Assembly (NCBI RefSeq): GCF_007176755.1
Contig: NZ_BJTV01000001.1
Location: 806,001-870,000 of the forward strand
Length of the DNA stretch: 64,000 bases
Reading direction: 5' to 3'
Source of the DNA: Streptomyces sp. 1-11
GTDB lineage: Bacteria > Actinomycetota > Actinomycetes > Streptomycetales > Streptomycetaceae
Shown here: piece by piece, positions 12,419 through 20,730 of the stretch
Layout of the letters: each line of letters begins with the position of its first letter
Numbering within the stretch: position 1 is the stretch's first letter
Made by a program: the position numbers and the translations under genes
Notes under the pieces: generated by a model
The model's database searches: none
What the model saw: only the letters and a program-made list of their open reading frames with translations
What the model was told of the DNA's origin: nothing

Positions 12419-12433
12419 GTCGTTAAAGGCCCC

Positions 12434-12793
12434 TCAGTCCCATTCCAGGCCGCCGCGCCGCCATACGTACGCGTACGCGACGAAGACGGTGAGCACGAAG
12501 AGCAGCATCTCCACGAGCCCGAAGATCCCCAGGGCGTCGAAGGTGACGGCCCAGGGGTAGAGGAAGACGATCTCGATGTCGAAGACGATGAAGAGCATCG
12601 CCGTCAGGTAGTACTTGATGGGGAAGCGCCCGCCGCCGGCCGGCGTGGGGGTCGGCTCGATACCGCACTCGTAGGCTTCGAGCTTGGCGCGGTTGTACCG
12701 CTTCGGACCGATCAGCGTGGCCATGACCACGGAGAAGATCGCAAAGCCTGCCCCGAGGGCTCCTAGTACGAGGATGGGCGCATACGCGTTCAC
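12434..12793 (-). CDS. nuoA: NADH-quinone oxidoreductase subunit A
   Basis: First gene of the nuo operon; 119 residues with three helices. The loop YECGIEPTPTPAGGGRFPIK and the helix YYLTAMLFIVFDIEIVFLYP with its conserved acidic residues are typical. Start is GTG at 12793 (VNAYAPILV). The region upstream contains a Rex-like operator, so the entire operon is probably controlled by NADH/NAD+ ratio. Confidence 0.96.
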   Translation of the reverse strand: MNAYAPILVLGALGAGFAIFSVVMATLIGPKRYNRAKLEAYECGIEPTPTPAGGGRFPIKYYLTAMLFIVFDIEIVFLYPWAVTFDALGIFGLVEMLLFVLTVFVAYAYVWRRGGLEWD

Positions 12794-12901
12794 CGCTCCT
12801 CGCTCCTCTCAGTCGGCACTGACTGCTGGCGGTTGCACTGGGCTCACATCGGCCTCACCGGTCCCACGAACCACGCTCGTCCCGGGCGAAGATCGAGAAC
12901 A

Positions 12902-12918
12902 TGTGAAGCAGGTCACAA
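12902..12918. promoter_or_regulatory. Rex (redox repressor) operator upstream of nuoA
   Basis: TGTGAAGCAGGTCACAA matches the Rex operator TTGTGAA-N4-TTCACAA with one mismatch in the right arm and, counting the base before it, one in the left. It is about 110-125 bp upstream of the nuoA start. A TAAGAT -10-like hexamer on the minus strand lies at 12934-12939, which would put the operator just downstream of the start of transcription. Rex of Streptomyces senses NADH/NAD+ and is known to control respiratory genes. Confidence 0.72.
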
Positions 12919-13423
12919 GCCCAACTGCCTCGCATCTTATGCCTGCCGCTCTGTGATCTGCGACACGGGGTATTACACAACCTTTGTGATCTCCACCACC
13001 TGACGAAGGATCATGAAGTCGGATGATGGGTGATCTTCGTACGCGAAGCGTCCAGCTGATCACCAGAAGTGACATTTTCGCTCGTCGCCGCAGGTGAGGA
13101 GGGGCGTCTCAATATCAAGAGAGTTCCGCTGCATGCAAATTGGCTCTGGACACCACGCCCTGATAGAGGACGTCGTTCACACATCAGGGGGAGGTCCGGG
13201 GCGAGGTGTGGACGCGGGGCGCTGCGTGCACGCGTTCACGAACTCCCGTCCGCACCCCGCCCCCACCCCCTCCACCTCCCGCCCGCGCGGGACGTCGCTC
13301 CTCGGGTAACCGTTCCGTGACCTCCGCCACATTGATGAGAGGTGCCTGAGAACGGGGCTTGGCCAACGACCCGAACGAGTGGTAGGCGCAGGGCAATTCG
13401 GACGTAATGATCAAAGACCGTGA
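12919..13423. other. Long intergenic region between nuoA and the NlpC/P60 gene
   Basis: No convincing gene is present. It holds the probable nuoA promoter and a short inverted repeat CACAA-CCT-TTGTG at 12976-12988. A GC-rich stretch at 13176-13310 contains GTGCACGCGTTCAC. I looked for the conserved blocks of the c-di-AMP (ydaO) riboswitch, often found before wall hydrolase genes in Streptomyces, and did not find them. Confidence 0.5.
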
Positions 13424-13439
13424 TCAAGGGCTTGATCGC
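13424..13439. repeat. Inverted repeat GATCAAG-GG-CTTGATC, possible operator
   Basis: Perfect 7-bp arms with a 2-bp centre, 75 bp upstream of the NlpC/P60 start. A third half-site GATCAAA lies at 13411-13417, giving two direct and one inverted copy. Likely a regulator-binding site; the protein is unknown. Confidence 0.45.
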
Positions 13440-13513
13440 GGGCGTCCACAATGTCCGTTACGGCGTCAATAAAGAGACTCGCGCAGGCCTTTTGGGGCCC
13501 CGATTGAGCAACT

Positions 13514-14398
13514 GTGGCGCACCACACGTTTCTTGAAGATATGAAGGAGCCCCTGGTACCGGTTGTTCCCATGTCCCACACCGCTCACATACGCAGCCAC
13601 CGGAAGCCCCGCCGCAGCGCGTCGACCCTCGCGATGCGGGCCGGAGTCGCCGGTGGCGTCCTCAGCACCCTGGCAGTCGCCGGGGCGGCCGGATCGGCGA
13701 ACGCGGCCGAGCCGGTGACGCAGACCCTCGAACTGCCCACGCTGACGGCCGACCTGGCCGCTCAGGTCGCCCAGTCCGCCGACGCCACTCAGCAGGCGGC
13801 GGCCAACTACGAGCTCCAGGCCGAGCGTGACGCGGCCGCCGCGAACGCCGCGAAGCAGGCCAAGTCGGACCTCGCGGACGCCAAGCACAAGGCCGCCGTG
13901 GCCAAGAAGAAGGCTCAGGAGGCCGCCCGCAAGGCCGCCGCCGAGCGCGCCGCCCGCAGCGCCGAGCGCCCGACGCTCACCACCACGGCGAGCACCGGTG
14001 TCTCCACGAGCACCAGCACGTCCACGTCCACGTCGACCGCCACCGGTTCGGCGGCGGCCGTCATCTCCTTCGTGAAGGCACAGGTCGGCAAGGCCTACGT
14101 CTCCGGCGCCACCGGCCCCTCGGCGTACGACTGCTCCGGCCTGGTGCAGACGGCCTTCAAGCAGGTCGGCATCAGCCTGCCGCGCGTCTCCCAGGACCAG
14201 TCGACCGCCGGCACCCAGGTGTCGCTGAGCAACCTCCAGCCCGGCGACATCCTCTACTGGGGCGGCGCGGGCAGCGCGTACCACGTGGCGGTGTACGTCG
14301 GCGACGGTATGTTCGTCGGCGCCCAGAACCCCTCCAGCGGCGTCCAGGAGAAGCCGCTGTCGTACGACCCGCCCACCGGCGCGGTGCGGGTGCTCTGA
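13514..14398 (+). CDS. Secreted NlpC/P60 peptidoglycan hydrolase
   Basis: 294 residues from GTG 13514. A basic N-terminus and a hydrophobic stretch (about 40-58) ending SANAAE form a signal peptide. Residues 75-150 are a heptad-like Ala/Lys/Glu coiled coil, followed by a (ST)n linker near 160-178, then the NlpC/P60 domain. The catalytic cysteine is C207 in YDCSGL and the histidine is H257 in YHVAVYVG. The usual third polar residue region reads MFVGAQNP, so Gln or Asn may substitute. Cleaves wall peptides outside the cell. A strong terminator follows. Confidence 0.9.
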   Translation: MAHHTFLEDMKEPLVPVVPMSHTAHIRSHRKPRRSASTLAMRAGVAGGVLSTLAVAGAAGSANAAEPVTQTLELPTLTADLAAQVAQSADATQQAAANYELQAERDAAAANAAKQAKSDLADAKHKAAVAKKKAQEAARKAAAERAARSAERPTLTTTASTGVSTSTSTSTSTSTATGSAAAVISFVKAQVGKAYVSGATGPSAYDCSGLVQTAFKQVGISLPRVSQDQSTAGTQVSLSNLQPGDILYWGGAGSAYHVAVYVGDGMFVGAQNPSSGVQEKPLSYDPPTGAVRVL

Positions 14399-14422
14399 GC
14401 ACACCGTCACCACGATCCACCC

Positions 14423-14461
14423 AGGAAGGGCCGCGGCCGCTCGGAGGCCGCGGCCCTTCCT
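14423..14461 (+). terminator. Terminator of the NlpC/P60 gene
   Basis: Perfect 16-bp stem (AGGAAGGGCCGCGGCC and its complement) with a 7-nt loop, 25 bp after the stop codon, followed by TGTTCC. Typical Streptomyces hairpin without a long U tract. Confidence 0.85.
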
Positions 14462-14646
14462 GTTCCCGTCCGGCCGGCTCGCGTCCGGCCCGCTCCCGTC
14501 CGGCGGGCCTCCGCGCGGCCCCCTCACGGCTCCGTGAGAGCGGTGAAGGCGGCGGAGGGGCGCCGGGCCCCGCCGGGGGCGGGCGGCCGCCCTGGGGCCC
14601 TGGACGGACGATGTCGCTGCCGCCCGGCGGGAGGAAGGCGTGCGAA

Positions 14647-14685
14647 GGCGGCCCGGCGGACGAGGTCCTCGTCCGCCGGGCCGCC
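14647..14685 (-). terminator. Terminator of the geranylgeranyl reductase gene
   Basis: A 39-base near-continuous palindrome: 19-bp arms starting GGCGGCCCGGCGG around one central base, 44 bp past the stop of the minus-strand gene at 14729. The stretch between this and the preceding terminator (14462-14646) is GC-rich and shows no gene. Confidence 0.8.
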
Positions 14686-14728
14686 GGTGTCTTCGCTCCC
14701 GCGCCCGGCCGGTCCCGGGCGCGGTCGC

Positions 14729-16021
14729 TCACGCCTTCGGCGCGACCCTGCTCAGGCCGTTGATGATGCGGTCCATCGCGTCGCCGCCCGTGGGGTCGGT
14801 GAGGTTCGCCAGGAGCTTCAGGGTGAACTTCATCAGGACGGGGTGGGTCAGACCGCGCTGGGCGGCGATCTGCATGACCTTCGGGTTGCCGATGAGCTTC
14901 ACGAAGGCGCGGCCCAGGCTGTAGTAGCCGCCGTAGGTGTCCTTGAGGACGCGCGGGTAGCGCTGCAGGGCGATCTCGCGCTGGGCGGGCGTCGCGCGCG
15001 CGTGGGCCTGCACGATGACGTCGGCGGCGATCTGGCCGGACTCCATCGCGTAGGCGATGCCCTCGCCGTTGAAGGGGTTCACCAGGCCGCCGGCGTCGCC
15101 GACCAGCAGCAGCCCCTTGGTGTAGTGCGGCTGGCGGTTGAAGGCCATGGGGAGGGCGGCGCCGCGGATCGGCCCGGTCATGTTCTCGGGGGTGTAGCCC
15201 CAGTCCTCCGGCATGGACGCGCACCAGGCCTTGAGGATCTCGCGCCAGTCCAGCTCCTTGAAGGCGGCGGAGGTGTTCAGCACGCCGAGGCCGACGTTGG
15301 AGGTGCCGTCGCCCATGCCGAAGATCCAGCCGTAGCCGGGCAGCAGGCGCTCCTGGGAGCCGCGCCGGTCCCACAGCTCCAGCCAGGACTCCAGGTAGTC
15401 GTCGTCGTGGCGCGGGGAGGTGAAGTAGGTGCGTACGGCGACGCCCATCGGGCGGTCCTCGCGGCGGTGCAGGCCCATCGCGAGGGACAGCCGGGTGGAG
15501 TTGCCGTCGGCGGCGACGACGAGCGGCGCGTGGAAGGTGACCTCGCGCTTCTCCTCGCCGAGCTTGGCGGTCACCCCGGTGATGCGGCCGGTGCGGTCGT
15601 CGACGACGGGGCCGGAGACGTTGCAGCGCTCGTAGAGGCGGGCGCCGGCCTTCTGGGCGTTGCGGGCGAGCTGCTCGTCGAAGTCGTCCCGCTTGCGGAC
15701 GAGGCCGTAGTCCGGGAACGACGCGAGGTCGGGCCAGTCGAGCTGGAGGCGGCTGCCGCCGCCGATGATGCGCAGGCCCTTGTTGCGCAGCCAGCCGGCC
15801 TCCTCTGAGATGTCGATGCCCATCGCCACCAGCTGCTTGACCGCGCGCGGGGTGAGGCCGTCGCCGCAGACCTTCTCGCGCGGGAACTCGGTCTTCTCCA
15901 GCAGGAGGACGTCGAGTCCGGCCTTGGCGAGGTGGTACGCGGTGGTGGAGCCGGCCGGCCCCGCGCCGACGACGATCACATCGGCGGTGTTCTCGGAGAG
16001 GGGCTCAGTCACGACGGTCAC
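14729..16021 (-). CDS. Geranylgeranyl reductase family flavoprotein (MenJ-like)
   Basis: FAD-dependent reductase, 430 residues from GTG 16021, with GGGGAGATC as ribosome site. An upstream in-frame start at 16072 is less likely. The Rossmann motif VIVVGAGPAGSTTAYHLA is near residue 12, LLEKTEFPREKVCGDGL follows, and GDAGGLVNPFNGEGIAYAM is the second FAD motif. In actinobacteria this family saturates isoprenoid chains such as menaquinone (MenJ in Mycobacterium) or other lipids. Nearby menG and complex I genes favour menaquinone side-chain reduction. The exact substrate is inferred. Confidence 0.85.
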   Translation of the reverse strand: MTVVTEPLSENTADVIVVGAGPAGSTTAYHLAKAGLDVLLLEKTEFPREKVCGDGLTPRAVKQLVAMGIDISEEAGWLRNKGLRIIGGGSRLQLDWPDLASFPDYGLVRKRDDFDEQLARNAQKAGARLYERCNVSGPVVDDRTGRITGVTAKLGEEKREVTFHAPLVVAADGNSTRLSLAMGLHRREDRPMGVAVRTYFTSPRHDDDYLESWLELWDRRGSQERLLPGYGWIFGMGDGTSNVGLGVLNTSAAFKELDWREILKAWCASMPEDWGYTPENMTGPIRGAALPMAFNRQPHYTKGLLLVGDAGGLVNPFNGEGIAYAMESGQIAADVIVQAHARATPAQREIALQRYPRVLKDTYGGYYSLGRAFVKLIGNPKVMQIAAQRGLTHPVLMKFTLKLLANLTDPTGGDAMDRIINGLSRVAPKA

Positions 16022-16119
16022 GGCGGGATCTCCCCAAGTTCGGATTCTGACGTGCCGACCGGCACTGGACATGGGCAGTCTATTCAGCAGTACTGATCAC
16101 CCGGCTGAAGGGCTGCCCC

Positions 16120-16626
16120 GTGAACCGAGCTCTCCCCGCTGTACGGCTGCGTGTGCCCACCGACGAGGACGCGTTCTCCTGGCACCGGGTCTTCGACGAC
16201 CCGGAGGTCATGGAGTTCCACGGGGGCCGCTCCGCCGAGGTCTCCGTGTACGAGGAGCTCACCGCGCGCCAGCGCCGGCACGACGCGGAGCGGGGGTTCT
16301 GCCTGTGGTCGGTGCTGGACGACGAGGGCGGTGTCGTCGGCTTCACCGGCGCGCAGCCCTGGCCGCACGCCTGGGGACCCGAGGGCGAGATCGAGATCGG
16401 CTGGCGGCTGGGCCGGGCGCACTGGGGGCGTGGGTACGCCACGGCGGCCGCAGAGGAGACGCTCGACCGACTGCGGGCGGCCGGGGTGGCGCGGGTGGTG
16501 GCGATGGTCGACGCGCGCAACGAGCGCTCCATCGCGGTCACCCGGCGCCTGGGCATGCGGCTCGCGGAGACGTTCACGACGCCGGCCTCGGCACGGCGGG
16601 GGCACTGCTACCGACTTGATCTGTGA
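16120..16626 (+). CDS. GNAT family N-acetyltransferase
   Basis: 168 residues from GTG 16120. Resembles the RimJ/RimL-like Acetyltransf_3 group: IEIGWRLGRAHWGRGYATAA is the strand-plus-acetyl-CoA loop (WGRGYATAA), and NERSIAVTRRLGMRL is the typical last helix. The substrate cannot be told. Divergent from the reductase gene, sharing a 98-bp promoter region. Confidence 0.88.
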   Translation: MNRALPAVRLRVPTDEDAFSWHRVFDDPEVMEFHGGRSAEVSVYEELTARQRRHDAERGFCLWSVLDDEGGVVGFTGAQPWPHAWGPEGEIEIGWRLGRAHWGRGYATAAAEETLDRLRAAGVARVVAMVDARNERSIAVTRRLGMRLAETFTTPASARRGHCYRLDL

Positions 16627-16649
16627 CGCAGAGTAATCAAGTGTCACAG
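16621..16649 (+). terminator. Possible hairpin at the GNAT stop codon
   Basis: CTGTGAC and GTCACAG form 7-bp arms with a 15-nt loop, with the GNAT stop codon inside the first arm. It could be a weak terminator or a protein site before the PASTA gene. Confidence 0.3.
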
Positions 16650-16718
16650 AAAGCCACATGTCGCTTCCGGGTGACCCGCGCCCGCGTTACCCTTCCAGTA
16701 CCGCTGGGGGTGACATCT

Positions 16719-17054
16719 GTGCGTATAACACCCAAAACGCCCGACGCGCGCGTTCCCCGTCTGGTCGGCCTGATGGCCATGGACGCGCGCGAAACGGCCC
16801 AGGCCCGAGGGCTGTTCCTCAACGCGCCGGACCGCCCGGACTTCCGGCACACCGTGGTCGACTACGTCGTGCGCCAGTATCCGCAGCCCGGCGCCGAGGT
16901 GCCGCCGGACTCCGTGGTGTACGTGTGGTTCGACTTCGGTGAGGGCGAGGGCGGCGGAGGCGTGCGCGAACCGCGCGTCCCGCGGCCGCCCTCGGGCGGA
17001 CTGCGACGCGAACTGGGCGAGCCCGGGAACGCCTTCGAGATGATCGACCGGTGA
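16719..17054 (+). CDS. Single PASTA domain protein
   Basis: 111 residues from GTG 16719, chosen because GGGGGTGAC precedes it. An in-frame start at 16623 would overlap the GNAT stop and adds an Arg-rich leader. VPRLVGLMAMDARETAQARG through VVRQYPQPGAEVPPDSVVYV is one PASTA repeat, a fold that binds muropeptides or beta-lactams. There is no signal peptide, membrane helix or kinase domain, so it is cytoplasmic as far as can be seen. The C-terminus is Gly- and Pro-rich. Confidence 0.75.
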   Translation: MRITPKTPDARVPRLVGLMAMDARETAQARGLFLNAPDRPDFRHTVVDYVVRQYPQPGAEVPPDSVVYVWFDFGEGEGGGGVREPRVPRPPSGGLRRELGEPGNAFEMIDR

Positions 17055-17065
17055 AACGACGGTCG
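17045..17065. terminator. Possible bidirectional hairpin between PASTA gene and menG
   Basis: CGACCG and CGGTCG, 6-bp arms around nine bases, overlapping the PASTA stop and 15 bp from the menG stop. Convergent genes need a terminator here, but the stem is short. Confidence 0.3.
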
Positions 17066-17079
17066 CGCGCCCGGGAGGC

Positions 17080-17775
17080 TCAGCTCTCCTTGAAGCCCCG
17101 GTGCAGCGCGACCACACCGCCGGTGAGGTTGCGCCAGGCCACCTTCGACCAGCCCGCCTTCTGCAGCCGCTCGGCGAGGCCGGCCTGGTCGGGCCAGGCG
17201 CGGATGGACTCGGCGAGGTAGACGTAGGCGTCGGGGTTGGAGGAGACCGAACGGGCCACCGGCGGCAGCGCGCGCATCAGGTACTCGGTGTAGACGGTCC
17301 TGAAGGGCGCCCAGGTGGGGTGCGAGAACTCGCAGATCACCACGCGTCCGCCGGGCCGGGTCACCCGGTACATCTCCCGCAGCGCCGCGTCCGTGTCCTG
17401 CACGTTGCGCAGCCCGAAGGAGATCGTCACGGCGTCGAAGGTGTCGTCCCGGAACGGCAGCCTGGTCGCGTCGCCCGCCGTGAACGGCAGCCAGGTGTGC
17501 TTCTTCTTGCCGACCTGGAGCATCCCGAGGGAGAAGTCGCACGGGACGACGTACGCGCCGGTGCGCGCGAAGGGCAGCGAGGAGGTGGCCGTGCCGGCCG
17601 CGAGGTCGAGGACCTTCTGCACGGGGCGCGCGTCGACCGCCTTCGCCACCTCCTTGCGCCAGCGCCGGTCCTGGCCGAGCGACAGCACGTCGTTCGTCAG
17701 GTCGTAACGTTCCGCCACGTCGTCGAACATCGAGGCGACTTCGTGCGGCTGCTTGTTCAGGGAGGCGCGGGTCAC
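17080..17775 (-). CDS. menG: Demethylmenaquinone methyltransferase
   Basis: Last step of menaquinone synthesis: SAM-dependent C-methylation of demethylmenaquinone. 231 residues from GTG 17775, preceded by GGGCGG. The family motif [20 protein letters not shown] is at residue 15, the SAM loop is [16 protein letters not shown], and [10 protein letters not shown] with [10 protein letters not shown] completes the UbiE/MenG signature. Divergence from usual DxGxGxG to DLAAGTAT is normal for this family. A longer start at 17925 would add a poorly conserved leader. Confidence 0.93.
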   Translation of the reverse strand: MTRASLNKQPHEVASMFDDVAERYDLTNDVLSLGQDRRWRKEVAKAVDARPVQKVLDLAAGTATSSLPFARTGAYVVPCDFSLGMLQVGKKKHTWLPFTAGDATRLPFRDDTFDAVTISFGLRNVQDTDAALREMYRVTRPGGRVVICEFSHPTWAPFRTVYTEYLMRALPPVARSVSSNPDAYVYLAESIRAWPDQAGLAERLQKAGWSKVAWRNLTGGVVALHRGFKES

Positions 17776-17952
17776 CCGCCCATTGTTGCAGCCCGCCCTG
17801 CCGGGACCGGTCGCGGCGTCCTCTGCGGCCACGTCCGCCACCCGGCCGCAGGCCAGGACGGACACGGCGAGCAGGACCCGTCCGGCGCGCGCACCCCGGC
17901 CCGGGAGACCGCGTCCGGGCGTCAAGGGAGGCGGTTCGCCGGCCGAGGCCGG

Positions 17953-18552
17953 TCAGCGGCCGCGGTACACCAGCCGCCCGCCGATCACGGTCGCCACGCA
18001 GGTGCCGGCGCCGCGCCGGACCAGTTCGGCGCGGTCGGCGACGTCGAACACGGCGAAGCGGGCGGGGCCGCCCGGCACCAGGCCCGGCAGCAGGATCAGC
18101 GGGACCGGGGACAGCGACGCCGGGCCCGGCAGACGGTCCGGCCGCCGCCCCACCGCGAGCCCGGCCCTGCGCACCGCGTCGACCGCGGCCCGCGACCGCA
18201 GCTCCCCGGCCACCGCCACCGTGCCGTGAGCCAGCATCCGCTGCACCCCGCGCCGCGCGCTCGCGCCGAGGCGTGCGGGGTCGGCGCTCAGGATCGCCCG
18301 CGCCCGCGCTCCGGCGACGGGCGCGGTGCCGAACTCGTCGGCCTCGCGCGGGTCGGGGTGGTAGGTGGCCTCCAGCAACTCCGGGCCGTAGGGGTTCAGC
18401 AGTCCCGGGGTGAGGATGCCGGGCCAGCGCCGCACCCTCGCGCGGGGTTCGGCGGCGGCCAGCTCCTCGTACGGGCCGACGCCGACGACGGACGCCCCGT
18501 CGATCAGGACGGCGGCCTCCGGGGACCCCTCGGCGAGGTGGAGTGTCAGCAC
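17953..18552 (-). CDS. Amidohydrolase-like protein lacking the metal site, co-operonic with mqnC
   Basis: 199 residues from GTG 18552, 7 bp after the mqnC stop. The N-terminus (AVLIDGASVVGVG, ILTPGLLNP) and C-terminus (PARFAVFDV, VATVIGGRLVYRGR) match the small beta-sandwich halves that bracket amidohydrolase barrels. The expected HxH metal motif after TPGL is replaced by NPYG, and most of the TIM barrel is missing, so catalysis is unlikely. Often labelled imidazolonepropionase-like. A role beside MqnC is an inference from spacing only; the futalosine route does have an amidohydrolase-type deaminase step. Confidence 0.75.
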   Translation of the reverse strand: MLTLHLAEGSPEAAVLIDGASVVGVGPYEELAAAEPRARVRRWPGILTPGLLNPYGPELLEATYHPDPREADEFGTAPVAGARARAILSADPARLGASARRGVQRMLAHGTVAVAGELRSRAAVDAVRRAGLAVGRRPDRLPGPASLSPVPLILLPGLVPGGPARFAVFDVADRAELVRRGAGTCVATVIGGRLVYRGR

Positions 18553-18559
18553 GACGCGG

Positions 18560-19759
18560 TCAGTTGGACGCCAGCAGCTTCAGTTCCGGGTGGGCCGTGC
18601 CGCCGGCGATCGCCGTGGAGGAGATGTGGGAGACGACGCGGTCGTCGACCGGGTCGTTCGCCGGGTCCTCGTGCACGACGAGGTGCTCGTACGTGGTGGC
18701 GCGCTGCGCCGGGACGCGGCCGGCCTTGCGGATGAGGTCGATGATCTCGAGCCGGTTGGAGCGGTGCTTGGCGCCGGCGGAGGAGACCACGTTCTCCTCC
18801 AGCATGATCGAGCCGAGGTCGTCCGCGCCGTAGTGCAGGGAGAGCTGGCCGACCTCCTTGCCGGTGGTCAGCCACGAGCCCTGGATGTGCTGGACGTTGT
18901 CCAGGAAGAGGCGCGCGATGGCGATCATCCGCAGGTACTCGAAGAGGGTGGCCTGGGTACGGCCCTTCAGGTGGTTGTTCTCGGGCTGGTACGTGTACGG
19001 GATGAAGGCGCGGAAGCCGCCCGTGCGGTCCTGCACGTCGCGGATCATGCGCAGGTGCTCGATGCGCTCGGCGTTGGTCTCGCCCGTGCCCATGAGCATG
19101 GTGGACGTCGACTCCACGCCCAGCCCGTGCGCGATCTCCATGATTTCCAGCCAGCGCTCGCCGCTCTCCTTCAGCGGGGCGATGGCCTTGCGGGGCCGCT
19201 CGGGCAGGAGTTCGGCGCCGGCGCCCGCGAAGGAGTCCAGGCCCGCCTCGTGGATCCGGGTGATGGCCTCCTCCACCGGGACACCGCTGATCCGGGCCAT
19301 GTGCTCGACCTCGGAGGCGCCCAGCGAGTGGATCACGAGCTGGGGGAAGGCGTCCTTGATGGCCTTGAAGTGCTTCTCGTAGTACTCGACGCCGTAGTCC
19401 GGGTGGTGGCCGCCCTGGAACATGATCTGGGTGCCGCCCAGCTCCACGGTCTCCGCGCAGCGGCGCAGGATGTCGTCGAGGTCGCGGGTCCAGCCCTTGT
19501 CGGTGTCCTTGGGGGCCGCGTAGAAGGCGCAGAACCTGCATGCGGTGACGCACACGTTGGTGTAGTTGATGTTGCGCTCGATGATGTACGTGGCGATGTG
19601 CTCGATGCCCGCGTACTTGCGGCGGCGCACGGCGTCGGCGGCGGCGCCCAGCGCGTGCAGCGGGGCGTCGCGGTAGAGGACGAGCGCCTCCTCGGGGGTG
19701 ATCCGCCCACCGGCGGCGGCACGATCGAGGACGGACTGGAGGTCGGCCTTCTCGGACAC
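18560..19759 (-). CDS. mqnC: Cyclic dehypoxanthinyl futalosine synthase
   Basis: Radical SAM enzyme of the futalosine menaquinone pathway; cyclises dehypoxanthinylfutalosine. 399 residues with C70-x3-C74-x2-C77 (CVTACRFCAF) binding the [4Fe-4S]-SAM cluster, then GGTQIMFQGGHHPDYGVEYY, TSTMLMGTGET and IPYTYQPENNHL, all typical of MqnC. The closely related MqnE is at 37180. The downstream amidohydrolase-like gene follows after 7 bp. Confidence 0.95.
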   Translation of the reverse strand: MSEKADLQSVLDRAAAGGRITPEEALVLYRDAPLHALGAAADAVRRRKYAGIEHIATYIIERNINYTNVCVTACRFCAFYAAPKDTDKGWTRDLDDILRRCAETVELGGTQIMFQGGHHPDYGVEYYEKHFKAIKDAFPQLVIHSLGASEVEHMARISGVPVEEAITRIHEAGLDSFAGAGAELLPERPRKAIAPLKESGERWLEIMEIAHGLGVESTSTMLMGTGETNAERIEHLRMIRDVQDRTGGFRAFIPYTYQPENNHLKGRTQATLFEYLRMIAIARLFLDNVQHIQGSWLTTGKEVGQLSLHYGADDLGSIMLEENVVSSAGAKHRSNRLEIIDLIRKAGRVPAQRATTYEHLVVHEDPANDPVDDRVVSHISSTAIAGGTAHPELKLLASN

Positions 19760-19830
19760 CGGGGGTCCCTTTCGTCAAGGGTTGTGGACGGACCGGACCA
19801 GCCTACGCCAGCCGCTCGGGCCGCCCGGCG

Positions 19831-20697
19831 TCAGGCCGCGTAGGCGCCGATCAACAGCCCGGCGAAGGCACCGGCGATGAGGAACGGCCCGAACGGGATG
19901 GCCGTCCCGCGGCCCGCTCGCCGGGCGAGGACGAGCGCCCCGCCGTAGAGCGCGCCGAGCAGGAACCCGGCGAAGGCGCCGAGCAGCAGGACCGGCCAGC
20001 CGTACCAGCCGAGGACGGCGCCCATGCCGAGCGCGAGCTTCACGTCGCCGAAGCCCATGCCGGACGGGTTGACCAGGAACAGCACGAGATAGCCGCCGCC
20101 GAGCGCGAGCGTGCCGTACAGCGCGGTGAGCCAGTCACCGGCGTGTTCCGGCAGCAGGGCGACGAGGGCGAGCAGGCCGGGCCCGGCCGCCGCGAGCGGC
20201 AGGGTCAGCGGGTCGGGCAGCCGCCGCACCCGCACGTCCACGGCGGCCAGCAGCACCCACACCGGCGCGAGCAGCAGCCAGACGCCCAGCTCGGGCCGGG
20301 TACCGGTGGCGGCGGCAAGGACGGCGCAGGCGAGGGCGGTGACGGTGACGAGGAGCCCGGTGGAGGGTGAGTAGGGCGCGTTCGCCGTCTCCTGAGCCCC
20401 CGTCGCCTCCGGCGTCCGCGCGGCGGTCTGGGCCTCGGACGCCTCCGCCGGTGCGGGCGCCTCCGCCGGTGGCCACGCCCCGCCCCGTTCCCGTTCCGTT
20501 CCCGCCGCGCACCGCCCGCACCGCGCCCGCCCGAGCCATCCGCGCATCGGGTGTCCCCGCGCGCACCGCGCCCGCCACGGCTCGCCGGCCGGGACCGCGA
20601 AGCGGAAGGCGGCCCGGGGCAGCAGCGCCCCGGCCGCCGCGCCCCACAGCGCGGCGGCGAGGACCAGTTCCTGTGTGCTCGGCCCTGCGGTGCCCAT
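19831..20697 (-). CDS. A24 family prepilin peptidase
   Basis: Membrane aspartic protease for type IV-like prepilins, 288 residues. The two catalytic aspartates are in AAVDVRVRRLPDPLTLP and in GFGDVKLALG (GxGD motif), within about six C-terminal helices. The N-terminal cytoplasmic part (CARGHPMRGWLGRARCGRC) looks like a worn version of the cysteine-rich zinc domain of PilD, followed by a Pro/Ala/Glu-rich insert. No pilin or tad genes are nearby, so it is an orphan whose substrates lie elsewhere. Confidence 0.88.
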   Translation of the reverse strand: MGTAGPSTQELVLAAALWGAAAGALLPRAAFRFAVPAGEPWRARCARGHPMRGWLGRARCGRCAAGTERERGGAWPPAEAPAPAEASEAQTAARTPEATGAQETANAPYSPSTGLLVTVTALACAVLAAATGTRPELGVWLLLAPVWVLLAAVDVRVRRLPDPLTLPLAAAGPGLLALVALLPEHAGDWLTALYGTLALGGGYLVLFLVNPSGMGFGDVKLALGMGAVLGWYGWPVLLLGAFAGFLLGALYGGALVLARRAGRGTAIPFGPFLIAGAFAGLLIGAYAA

Positions 20698-20730
20698 CCG
20701 CTCTCCCTCCCGGCGTCGGCGCCGTTCGCC

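Noticed and set aside
12976..12988. CACAA-CCT-TTGTG as a Rex site
   Set aside because: The half-sites face outward relative to the Rex consensus TTGTGAA-N4-TTCACAA, so it does not fit; kept only as a generic inverted repeat.
13300..13513. c-di-AMP (ydaO) riboswitch before the NlpC/P60 gene
   Set aside because: The conserved blocks such as GGGTGAATC and the terminal CCGTCAGCTAACCTC-like element could not be found.
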